The translations under genes and the position numbers were made by a program. Below the pieces are notes generated by a model, which had not been told where the DNA came from, searched no databases, and was given only the letters and a program-made list of their open reading frames with translations. Source: Agelas oroides (taxonomy: Eukaryota; Porifera; Demospongiae; Agelasida; Agelasidae). From it: a DNA stretch of 64,000 nt. The stretch is from positions 15,249,812 through 15,313,811 of the forward strand of contig OX422183.1 of the NCBI GenBank assembly GCA_949130485.1, read 5' to 3'. Within the stretch, counting starts at the first letter, position 1. The number at the start of each line of letters is the position of its first letter. This document shows, in pieces, positions 54,251 to 64,000 of this stretch.

Positions 54251-57200
54251 ATGGCCAATTTACGGATCAAGAGACAGCGAGTTTTTTCAGATAGTGGAAG
54301 TATGGTAAGCTTGGAGTGTGTGCAATTGTTTATGATAAATGTGCTGCTACACTTGTTCTGGTTACACTTAACGCACTTAGTGCACTTAGTGGTGGTACTC
54401 AATACAAAGCAAAGGAAGTGTGGGTGGGAGCCTCTATAGGGCTCTCCCAGAGTTGGGTAACAGAGAATGATCTTTTCATTTATGCTGAAGCCAGCTGAGA
54501 AGCCACCGAAAGAAAACTAACATTCCTGTCTGCATGGATTTTGGTCAAAACTATCATCTTTCCCCTCTCAACCCCTCCCAATCTCAGGTGGATTTGTTCC
54601 AGCCTAGACCAGAAGTGAAGCGAAGCGAGTCCAATTCCAGGAATGAGGTAAGGTTATTCTCTAAAACAGTGCTTAGGCTTTGCGGCCCTTATCATGGCGT
54701 ACGGTAGTGCGGCATATGTAGGGATGACCCCGAAAAAAAAAATTGGCGGCCACATTGAAAGTGCACAAATGACACGCTCGAAATGTCTGCGTTAGATCAG
54801 TCAACGGCTTCCATGAGCCATATCAACCATTATTGAGTGCTTCCATGGGCAACAAGACCGGTAACTTTGCTGGAAAGCATCGCTAAAGTACCAGACCGGC
54901 AAGTCACTAAATGGGCAAATCGTCTATCTTCTTCTTTCTTTCTTCTTTCTTTCTTTTCTCCACCACAGTAGCACGACAACGGCTGAAGATATTACAACGA
55001 TTCAAACGCGAACAAACAGCATAAATCACTGGGTATTGTACCCAATACTTATCGTTATCCTAGAACTCTGAACTATTCTTCATTGATTCTCAAGGGATGG
55101 TACAAAACCTGGACTCTGGACTCTGGACTGGACCATGGACTGGACTATGGACTGGATTATGGACTCAATTTTGGACTCAGTTGGACAGTAAATAGTGTTC
55201 TAGAGCTGCTGTTTAAAGAATGCTGGATTGCCCAATGAGTAGAAGATTGTCCTAACAGTAAAAAAACAGATACGTTTGCAGCTATTAGCAAGACTGGCTG
55301 GTTGGTTTAAGCCATCACTCTGTTCTTACAGCCTTCCAGCCCAGCTTGTTGGCAAGGAGTTGCAAGCTTATAATACCTAACATAAGCTTTAGACAGCTAG
55401 CTGAATTTCTTGCCTGCCTGTTACAAGGCTTGCTTCTGCTCCTCTGCCGCGGGTCCAGTGGCTCAGTAGTAAGAGCATCTTGCCTGAGCAGATATGCTCA
55501 CTATACACCTCTAGTCTTGCAAGCCCACTCTTCGCAAGGGTATGGCTTGCAAGACTACTTGGCCTCTAGCTCAATTACCTATCTCCCGATGCATTGTCTA
55601 GGCCTTAACGCTGCCATATACGCTGAAAAAATGTATAAGAATCTAACCTTTGGCACACGACTGGAAGCAATCAAAAACTGGACTGTGGAAAGGCCTGGAA
55701 AGTTCCGAAACACAAGGTTAGTTCGTACATAATGCTGTTCAGTCTAAAATCAAGTCCAAAATCGAGTCCATAATCCAGTCCATAGTCCAGTCCATAGTCC
55801 AGTCCAGAGTCCAGAGTCCAGGTTTTGTAGCGTTTGTCATAGCTCTGGATGCAAAAGTATGACAAAGCCTACTCCAGACATTTTCGAGGCCTCGAGCATC
55901 CAAAGTTGCGAGGAGAGGACTGGGGCTTTCACACACCATTCGGACACGAGACCAGCCTGCGAAATGTGGGTGGGGCTAACGTGTGTGCAAAATTCAATGT
56001 TGCAGCTTGCGAATAATGGCAAGCTTCAGAAAAGAGGCCTAACCAAGCCATTTAGCCAACCCACTTCACATTTCAGCTTCAAGAGTTTGGAAAAACTGCT
56101 CCGGCCCTGGGTGGTATAACGCAAAACATAGAGAGGGAACGTGCATGCTTCTAGGAGAAGTATTCTAAGGTGTGTATTACAAGAGCTGCTGTAAATGAAA
56201 ATGTATGTGAGGACTCCCACACTGAGCACATGTGGATTGCAAGTGCAGCGTTTTTTTCTACTTTCTAATACTATAACTCACCTAGATACGAGGTACTTGA
56301 TGGTTAAAATAATAGCTGGCAATTTAACACTAGTTAGCAACTTAGAACACTAGCCACTGATAGTTATTCAACTTTCAAACTGCATTTACAATGAAAATAC
56401 TATAGTACATGTTTACATGCAATGTTCACTTAGAGTTGATGGTAGCATTTTGCCTGGTGTCTTCTTAACATCCTCCTTTTGTGTTGTGCCTGAGTCTTCA
56501 TATTGCTCCATGCAACACAGCAATTAGCAGCCTACTGGTAGCTTGGTCCTCGAACTGCTGTATTGCAGCTAGTAGCACTGAGTCAATGGTAGCTTCATTC
56601 CGCACTAAAGGAGGCGGCCACAGAAACTGGCGGTTGTTCAGCTCCTTTTCATGTGGACTACTATTGGGTTCACCAAAAAACTCTCTGCAGACTTCATCCC
56701 CACAGAGCTCACATACATGTAGTACTGAGTCGTAAGACACTATTACAGTTTTACAGTGAGTAGCTATAGTCTAAATCGGTTTGACACCACAGAGTTGGGA
56801 TCTGTGAGATTTATAAGCCTGCAAAGCCTCATAAAACTCGTGCTTTGCACTTGGGTTTTATGAGGCTTTGCTTGGGCTTCTAAACACTGTAGATAAAGAA
56901 GTTTGATGTTTGGATTTACAATTTCACTTGGAAGCTTTTGAATTTATGATTATTTTTTCTTTGTGAACAACACAGTTCTACACTTTCATACTTTACAGAC
57001 TGTGCATTTTCCCCTTGCCTTCCTTTCCCACCTCTCTTCTCTCTTACCATTTCTAAAAGCAATTAAAAAAAACCCAGCAGGAACAAGTCACAAAAAAGTT
57101 TTCCGAATGAAAACAAGTGCATGTAGGGATGGAACCCTCAAAAACCAGCCAAACAAGATGGGAACAACACCACAACACATTCAAACCATCCCTACATCTT

Positions 57201-60200
57201 TGTGACTTTATAATACTGTAACAGCTTAGTTGAATGAAATATGAACACTTGTTTGTGAAACGAGGATTGTTTAAGATAGAATCACTCTGGAATTTTGTGC
57301 AATTAATGCTTATACACCAAGAATAATTGTCATGATTTTTCTTGGACCTTGGACCAAAAGAAAAGTAACATTCCTGTCTGCATGGAGTTTGGTTGAAACT
57401 ATCATCTTCATCTTTCTGGCACTTTGTGCGAGCATCACAGGACCTCAACTGTGGTAAAAACTGCTTTATCCTTACTTTGTTGTGGCAAAATATTCATAAG
57501 CCAACTTAATTTGTATGACAGTGCTGAGCATTATGCAAGTATGCACATATGTACATCTTTGCTTGCAAATATTTGTGATATGAAACATTTATTTTTGAAT
57601 TGGATGCACACCATGCAGGTGTACAATGTTTTTCTCCATCGCTAGGAAGGCAAAGCGTAGTAGATTGTGTGCCCTAATGTGATTTGTGGACAGTTAATAC
57701 GCATGCAACATGGCTTCACTTAGTTACTGTACTGCTTTGAAGTTATGAAGCTACTCAAGATTGCGCTTCATGCTTGACGCTTTTGTGTGATGCAAGTAAT
57801 AGTTATATCCCTCCCTGGGGGGTGGTTGTTTTACACGTTTGTGTCGGGCGTAGCCCGACACAAATGTGCAAGACCACACCCTAGGGAGGGATATAACTAT
57901 TATATAACCTGTTACCTAGGCAACATCTCTGTAGAAGAGAGATATGAACAACATTCTTATATGTTGCCTAGGTAACAGTTTATATAGATTCTGAAAACCA
58001 CTGTATCTGAGTGTCCACTTTAAAAAATATTAAGACAAGTTATTTGCTTCCATAGTTTTACAAGCTGAAGGCAAGCAAACAGATTATGAGCATCATTATC
58101 CACTCTGAACCATGCTATAAAGAATCTATTACTCACTTTTAACAAGATAGAGATCTCAGAGCTCTATATTAATAATACTAGGGGAATGTAGAACATTGTG
58201 GGCGAGCGTGAGCAAGCAGTGTTGAACTGTTATATAGCTAGCGATCTCCAACTAAAATTGAAACCTTACAAATGCAACAAGAAAAGTGCTTAGAAAATTT
58301 TTGCAGCCAGAGTGATTGATATTAGTGCAAGTTTGACATTTGTATCTCATTCGTGGCCTAAGTTATGATTTTTAGAAGTAAAAGTCTGGTTGTCCAGATT
58401 TTCCATAGAAAACATGGCACCGTAACCATGCAAATAGCACTCCTTTTTCTTTTTCAATATCTTCACTTCTGAACAAGCTATCAACATGAAACTTGCACCA
58501 AACAGGCTACAAAAAATCAAATTGTTAATTTGAATTGTGCAAACTTGTATGGCTTCAAGTAAATACCTGGACATTATCCACTAATTCTCACTATATCTCA
58601 CTTGCAGTACAGAAGCTTTACTGAATGTCACAAACTTATTTTTTGTTCGCTATTTTTGACACAACATTTATACCACACAGTGGAATAATATTAGTTCAAA
58701 TTGAAACATTCGAATCCCTATTTTCTTGCTATATCTTCATGAAAGTCCTAGCATAAGAACACCTTTCTCATATTGTACAGTTGTACATTGTGCACTTCCT
58801 GAAGCCGCATTCTAGATATGAGCTGTATACCAGTATTATACACCCTCTTTATTACACCACTTGTGCCCAATTGGGGTTCACCATGACCATCAAATGGAGC
58901 TGGAGCTGTCTTAAGTCAAGTTCTCGTGAGTAGCTCAGCCACTGAAAATTGCTTGTAATTCAGGAAGAGTTCTTTGTCTGGGTAATTTAGCCCTAGTACA
59001 TGCTTTCTAAGGTCAATCCGAGACTTGAGAGTCTTCATATTTGCAGACATTGACCTTTGTTTATTTCTGACAGCATCATGCATCTGGCATAGTCAATACT
59101 GCACTATTTTCTCTCTCAAGTACTTTTTCTGTCTCAACACGGATTCCACGGACCTGCGTAACGCCCAGCTGTGCAGCTAGGGCCTATAGGGACAAGCTAG
59201 GCATGTTGTTTGCACAGAATTATCTCAGCAATTCAGTGTCAGCAGGATCTGAATAACTATCTGGAGTATCAAGGGACATATATTAACTGCATGCAGTCCT
59301 GGGTATATCAAGCTCGTGCTAACGAACCTGTATCTACTTGTAATACGGGAAATAATCCACCGTTAAACATTTTGTGTTGAATTTTGGGCTGCTTTTAACT
59401 CGCTTACCGACAGATCCATGTTTTTTGATGTAAAACAACTCCCAGATCTGAAATCAGGGTCCTGGATTTACCTTGGAGCAGTCAAACGGCTCAGAAACAG
59501 CTTATCCAGTTGCGGAAACACGTCGCAAAATGAACAGTAGGCGGTGCCACAAATCTAATACAAATTATTATCAATTTTTATTCCGCATTAGTTAACCATT
59601 GTAGATTTACGTAAGAAAAATCGCTAACACGTAACTCCGAAAATACTCACCCGATTTGCACGAAACAAATTTTGTTTGGAAGGGCAGTGACTGGGCTTTC
59701 TCGTGATCAACCAATGAAGACATCTTCATTATCAGTTTTTGTACTACAGAGCGTAAAATCATAGAGGTTGGAGATCGCTAATATAGCTAAGGCTTTACCA
59801 GTGAAGTATCAGATCACATCCCACAGGCTGCGGCATGTAGGTTTGTCACTCTACTGTCTGCAGAAGTGTATACAGCTTAGATGAAACTGTCACAATTACA
59901 GAGGGTAGCTTCTCATGTGGTGGTACCATACAATGGGCTATTCCATTTAACAAGGGTACCTACAAGCCCCAGTGTTATTTGCCAACCCTGGGACCAAAAT
60001 TTTGGCTTGACACTCCGGCTAGGACAGTCAGTAGTTTACAGAAGGGGGGTTACTAAAATTTACAAGAGAGTACGGACGTATCCTAGTAAGTCATTACCCC
60101 CTGGGACAGACAATGAAAACCATGAGGTACCCTTATTAAATGGGGTAGCACAATGGAGCCATTCATTCTACCTAAGCAGCTACTGTTGCTAACAACTGTA

Positions 60201-61746
60201 AGCAAAGTCTGAACACAGCCTGGCTTGTCATGCATCATGCACAGTCCTTACTTGAAGCACCTTAGAGAAAGGCCGGAAGATGGGAGTTGCCATGCATCAG
60301 CCGTGAAGCAGAATCTCTGCCGCCTTCCCTGTCTACACAACTGTATACATAGACATACGGTAGCCACGGTACTCACGCTCCAGCTGCCTATTCCAATGTC
60401 GCTGCCAACACAACTGCTGTTTCTTGTACAGTAAGTGCCCACGCTCCAACTGTCCTTCCTGGCTGTCTTCTATAAGCGTCATCTTTCAAACTCACCTTAG
60501 AGCTAGCTGCCTAAGGCTATGCCTGTGCTCATCTAAATGCTGGCTGCCAAGTTGTACGAAAATCTTACTTACCGTCACGTTAAATTACAGCGTTCAAAAA
60601 CATACGGAACAACATACGCCAGATATATATAATTATGAAAAATAAATCGCAATTAAACTCACTAGTGTGGGGCTCGCCCCAATTACCTGGTCACATTCAA
60701 CCTTCTCATAACATAAAAGTGTTATGTTTAGTAACTCTCATGAGATATATGAGTTTCCTTTAAAAAAGCTATTTGTGATTTTAATTCTCAATGATGAATG
60801 ATTCATGAACCAAAATTTTATATTTCTACTATATAATTATAGTGATTTGTGTCAATATGGTTTATTTGCAGGATCATTTTTGTCGTATTCCTGAAGAGTC
60901 TACTTCTCAAAATCCCTTTAGGAGGGCTTGGAAGGTACAAAATTGTTGCTAAAGTTTGTTGTGAGTTGCCTCTTACCTCTGCACAATGTTCATGCCCATA
61001 CGCAATAATTCAAAAATTTTGTACATACCAGCCTAACAGGCAAGGCTCTTGCCTTCTTTCAAATTTTTGTGTTCATCCTGGTACTGAAAATCCACAACCA
61101 AATCATTGTTATTTCATATCAATGACATTCGGAAGCATGGTCATAATCTGATAGCCAAGTTATGACCAACGTACACTAAAAGTGTCATTTGCACAATACA
61201 GTGGATGTGTGGAGTGGTTTGCAGACTTTAGTCAGATGGTGCATTCCTACCTTTCATGTCTCAACTGCTGATGCGGGCAAGAAGTGACATCCTGAAGCAA
61301 AGTATATAGATACGTAGGACAGGAATGGTCTGGCGGCTTCTGTTATGCACATTCTGCAGTGACATGTATTACTATATGATTTATTTTGCAGGATTGGTCT
61401 TGTCATAACTCAGAAGAGTCTACTTCTCAAGATCCCTTTGAGAGGGCTTGGAAGGTACATAATTATTATATACATTGTACATATTGTAGTTGTGAACCAA
61501 CCTATCAGGCCAGGCTCTTCGCCTTCTTGTGTTCATCCTGGTCCTGGAACAAGACCACCAATATGACATTAAGCGTGGAGTATCTATGATTTCATGACAT
61601 TGTTTTTGTTTGGAAAGCATGGTCAAAACCTGATAGCGGATTTTGCACTAAAGTATATAGCTTAGCATTTGTACAATACGGAGAGCATGCGTAGAATGCT
61701 TTGCAGGCTTTAGTTGGTAGGTGCACTCCTACTTCTGGTGCAACTG

Positions 61747-61777
<31 letters not shown>

Positions 61778-63980
61778 CACACACAATGTACACACAAATA
61801 GGCAATTGAGGATGGAGAAATTTCCACACTTAAGCGAGTCATTCAAGAGATGAAGGAGCCGGAGGGTGAGTCTTCAGCAGTGCTGGATACCTGTCGTCTC
61901 ATAGAGAAAAGTGGTGTGGAATACAGCATGAGTCTTCTGGCACTTTGTGGCTTTCATGGAAGAGAGGAAATGGTTGATTTACTCCTGGAGGAAGGAGCAG
62001 GTAATAGCAATGTTGACATGTTAGCAAGGGTCCCGGTTGTGTCCAGTTAGCAGTGTACATTACCTCAGCAGAAAGAGACCTTTCTATATACAAACAAGTT
62101 ATTAAATTATACATGGCAATGCCAGCAGTTTCCCAAGAATAACTCACACAAAACACATGCTAATGTTTTTTTCAGACAATTTTAGCATTATCCCCCCCCC
62201 CCAATAAAAAAAAAAGATCTGCCTACGTTCCATTAAATATTTCCCAGATGTAACACATCACTGTATAATGCATTACCTTCCACATTTACATCATCCTTGC
62301 AACTGTCCCCCATTCCAATGCACATGCAGTATGAAACTTTATTCACTGTCTCTACATGTAATATCAGACTTTCAGTGACTTTCTGTCTGTCTGTCTAGCA
62401 AACTTGATGTATAGTTTGGCATTAACCACATCCTCAATTATCATGGTGTATGGTAGTAAGGCATATAGAGGCGTTAATTGATACTCGGACACTTTAGGAA
62501 CGTTTCGCTCTTGTTGCACGTACAGAGATCCAGCTGACCAGGAGCTTATGAGCGCTGCTTCCCTCAAGCGTCAAACTACCGTACATTAGTTGGTCCCATC
62601 CTCTGTCGAATTTGGCGCCTACAAAACGTGCCTTATAAGGTAGATGTATGTTCGCACCTACTTCATTAAGAAGCCAAGCAGGTGGCTATTCTCACAGCAG
62701 GGGGGCTCTTGAGAATCCATAGTAGTCCCAGTAGTGACCTCAAAGCTCGTTAACATGAGTAAGTTAAAATCCATATAAGGCGCGTTTTAAAATGTGATTC
62801 GACAGAGGATGGATACACTAGTTTGACGCTCCTTCTCCGCATAGCGGTTCATAAGCTCCTGAGCTGACATAAGAACTGTAGTATTATAAGGTATGTATTG
62901 CTAGGGCTGCTGTACATCTAAATGCAGACTCCACACAACTGAGGTCAGCAATTTCTACTTCTGTATATGGAGAAGTTTGATGGTTGGATTTACAATTTCA
63001 CCTGAAAGCATTCGAATTTACAACAACTGTTTTTTTTTTTTTGTGAACAGCTAAGTTCTATACTTTCATACTTTAACTAGCATGCATCTTCCCCTTGGCC
63101 TCCCCTCCCACCTCTCTTCTCTCCTTCTTACCATTCCTTAAAAAAAGCAACAGAAAAGGTCACAAAAAGTTTTCTGAATGAAAACAACTGTATATAGGGA
63201 TGGAACCCTCAAAAAACCAACCAAACTAGATGGAAATGGCACCACAATACTTTCACCCCATTCCTACATCTTGTGTCATTTTACCAACTATGAAGGTATA
63301 TTGGTTTGCTTTGCAGATATGAATGCAACATGTGCTTGTGTGAAGCACACTGGAACACCTGTATTTCAGATGATGCTCCACTGCCTTGTCCAGGACAAGT
63401 ATGACAAGCTCAGTGTTACTATGTTACAGTATTTCATCAAGAAAGGGGCTGAGCTCAGTGGGAGAATAACCTTTAGAAATGTGGGTCTTGATCAAAAGGA
63501 CAGTGGAGGAGTGGAATACGGCATGCTTGACCTGCCTCTATCAATGCAGAAAATAGACTGTGCAAAAGTGCTAGTTGAAGCAGGAGTAGACCTAATTAAT
63601 GGGGGCAGTCCTACTGGTGAAGAGTTGGATGTGGTGCCAATGTTTCAAGAGTACCGTGATCATGGCACCAATGAGTTCATTCGCTGGGCATTCAATGAGT
63701 ATATCCCCCAGCACCCTGAGATTGACCTCAAGAGAATCGTCCTGTCCATCATCAACATGAAGGAGCAAGATGAAAAGTCCTGTTTCTGGCAGTCTGTGCA
63801 GAGAGCCCCAGCTCATGCCATTCTCACTTCCCAACATGGGGAGACGATCAAACGTCTGATAGAATGTGCGGATGATTTTGGATTGGATCTGCTTGCTGAG
63901 CAAAGTTGCACTGGCAAGACAGCACTTCATGTTGCTGCTGAGAACAACAGTGTAGAATCAGTACAACTTCTCCTGCAACT
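54251..63980 (+). CDS. TRPA-type cation channel, gene B (5' part; continues past the window)
   Basis: Exons read by eye: 54251-54304 (MANLRIKRQRVFSDSGSM), 54588-54647 (VDLFQPRPEVKRSESNSRNE), 60872-60934, 61392-61454, 61802-62000 and 63317-63980. All are GT-AG and phase-compatible; the first four are phase 0 at both ends. The last four match gene A exons 2-4 exactly in length (63, 199, 664 nt), and the 63-nt exon is present twice (NPFRRAWK, DPFERAWK). They encode the N-terminal tail and first ankyrin repeats (MSLLALCGFHGREEMVDLLLEEGA; GKTALHVAAENNSVESVQLLLQL). Channel exons must lie to the right. The two 5' exons are assigned by phase and position; the 6.2-kb intron after them is long, so they could belong to another transcript. 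No disruption seen, so probably functional. Confidence 0.8.
54690..54880. repeat. GTAGGGATG repeat copy in gene B intron
   Basis: Matches 37290-37450 over ~160 bp (GTACGGTAGTRCG, ATGTAGGGATGACCCCGAAAAAA, GGCGGCCACATTGAAAG, GACACGCTCGAAATGTC). It breaks off where the 37-kb copy continues into the second terminus. Confidence 0.75.
55099..55833. mobile_element. 735-bp element with ~85-bp subterminal-repeat inverted ends
   Basis: Left end TACAAAACCTGGACTCTGGACTCTGGACTGG... (55099-~55190) is the reverse complement of the right end (~55740-55833, ...CCAGAGTCCAGGTTTTGTA). Both ends consist of 10-11-bp repeats of TGGACTNTGGACT in the same order. Interior contains GTTACAAGGCTTGCTTCTGC and a tRNA A-box-like GTGGCTCAGTAGTAAGAG. 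No transposase. A half copy is at 44488. Target duplication not evident. Confidence 0.8.
55834..57060. other. Gene B intron; no exon recognised
   Basis: 56160-57060 is related to 62880-63140 (GCTGCTGTA.AT, AGAAGTTTGATG.TTGGATTTACAATTTCAC, TTCTACACTTTCATACTTTA, CCCACCTCTCTTCTCTC), another internal duplication of gene B intron sequence. A minus-strand 80-codon ORF at 56498-56740 has a CxxC..C but no recognised family. Confidence 0.5.
57085..57198. mobile_element. GTAGGGATGG-family MITE
   Basis: Termini TGTAGGGATGG (57124) and CCATCCCTACA (to 57197) flank GAACCCTCAAAAACCAGCCAAAC. The match to the reverse complement of 37490-37605 extends left through AAAAGTTTTCCGAATGAAAAC, so the mobile unit is larger than the inverted termini. 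Confidence 0.75.
57798..57983. repeat. Double hairpin repeat
   Basis: 57798-57903 is a palindrome (TAATAGTTATATCCCTCCCT ... AGGGAGGGATATAACTATTA) with the apex GTGTCGGGCGTAGCCCGACAC. 57907-57983 is a second (AACCTGTTACCTAGGCAACAT ... ATGTTGCCTAGGTAACAGTTT). A diverged relative of the same two-hairpin design is at about 19830-19965 in gene A (GTTGCCTGGGTAC, TATATCCCTC, GGTGTCAGGTGTAGCTCAACACC). Confidence 0.8.
57984..60860. other. Gene B intron; nothing assigned
   Basis: No TRPA-like exon was found. A 103-codon plus-strand ORF (59881-60192) has normal amino-acid composition but no recognised family or splice context, and I do not call it a gene. Confidence 0.45.
60872..61454 (+). CDS. Gene B tandemly duplicated 63-nt exon pair
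   Basis: 60872-60934 and 61392-61454 are each 21 codons, phase 0, flanked by TTGCAG or TTTGCAG and GTACA. They share (P/S)EESTSQ(N/D)PF(R/E)RAWK. Surrounding intron sequence is also duplicated (CAGCCTAACAGGCAAGGCTCTT / CAACCTATCAGGCCAGGCTCTT; GTGTTCATCCTGG). Gene A has one copy (16354-16416). Inclusion of both or alternative use are equally open. Confidence 0.8.
61746..61783. repeat. (CA)n microsatellite
   Basis: About 16 CA units just upstream of the gene B ankyrin exon acceptor at 61801. Gene A has a short ACACAC counterpart at the same place (~17979-18010). Confidence 0.9.
62534..62872. mobile_element. Foldback element in gene B intron
   Basis: Left arm 62534-~62642 (AGCTGACCAGGAGCTTATGAG ... 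GCGTCAAACTA ... CATCCTCTGTCGAAT ... CGTGCCTTATA) is the inverted counterpart of right arm ~62773-62872 (TATAAGGCGCG ... ATTCGACAGAGGATG ... TAGTTTGACGC ... CATAAGCTCCTGAGCT). Arms ~75-80% similar with indels, loop ~130 bp. Target duplication not resolved. Confidence 0.75.
63150..63285. mobile_element. GTAGGGATGG-family MITE just upstream of a gene B exon
   Basis: Copy of the element at 57085-57198 (AAAAGTTTTCTGAATGAAAACAA, TAGGGATGGAACCCTCAAAAAACCA, CATTCCTACATCTTGTGTCATTTTACCAACT). It ends ~30 bp before the acceptor of the 664-nt exon (63317), so the element's edge supplies sequence near the branch-point region. Confidence 0.75.
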
Positions 63981-64000
63981 GTAAGCCTCTTACAAAATAT

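Noticed and set aside
56498-56740. Minus-strand 80-codon ORF with CxxC..C
   Set aside because: Reads like protein but no family recognised and no splice context; could be a transposon relic.
59881-60192. 103-codon plus-strand ORF
   Set aside because: Balanced composition but no motif, no homologue recognised and no compatible splice signals with gene B.
1-64000. CRISPR arrays, operons or other prokaryotic features
   Set aside because: Introns, ankyrin/TRP exons and LINE elements show a eukaryotic nuclear sequence; the tandem repeats have no spacer structure.

Overview
This is a metazoan nuclear window: multi-exon genes with GT-AG introns, a TRPA-type cation channel family, non-LTR retrotransposons, many short inverted-repeat transposons and a 200-N scaffold gap. 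Base composition, the abundance of foldback repeats and a CR1-like retrotransposon carrying a 2A peptide suit a marine invertebrate. A sponge is my best guess, but it is inference and cannot be settled from the sequence.

Layout. 0-4 kb: a long uninterrupted ORF joining a possible transposase-like region, a FEN1/XPG-like nuclease region and a tesmin/TSO1-type CXC cysteine domain, probably from a mobile or multi-copy gene. 4-5.6 kb: nested direct repeats. 5.7-8.2 kb: an intact ORF for a non-LTR reverse transcriptase without an endonuclease. 8.3-13 kb: foldback elements with clear target-site duplications and dispersed repeats. 16.2-29.9 kb: a complete TRPA-like channel gene (gene A). Reading splice sites by eye gives 21 exons, all phase-compatible, for 1157 codons: ankyrin repeats, six-helix channel domain, pore, coiled-coil tail. 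30-38 kb: repeats, a minus-strand retrotransposon 3' fragment and an inverted pair of GGGAAC arrays. 38.1-39.1 kb: an intact single-exon ORF that may be an aerolysin-type beta-pore-forming protein. 40-45.9 kb: a block of tandem and dispersed duplications. 46.1-48.75 kb: a broken TRPA paralogue (pseudogene C) directly after the gap. 49-52.3 kb: a decayed CR1-like retrotransposon with an intact 2A motif and a (TATC)n tail. 53.3-64 kb: the 5' half of a third TRPA paralogue (gene B), which runs off the right edge.

The three TRPA loci lie in the same orientation and come from segmental duplication. Genes A and B share exon lengths exactly (63, 199 and 664 nt), and their upstream flanks at 9.4-10.6 kb and 53.3-54.2 kb are also homologous. 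The tail exons encoding a short coiled-coil unit are amplified differently in each copy. The most promising unusual items are the nuclease/CXC ORF, the 2A-bearing retrotransposon, the foldback families with 9-bp and 11-bp target duplications, and the expanding coiled-coil exon array of the channel family.
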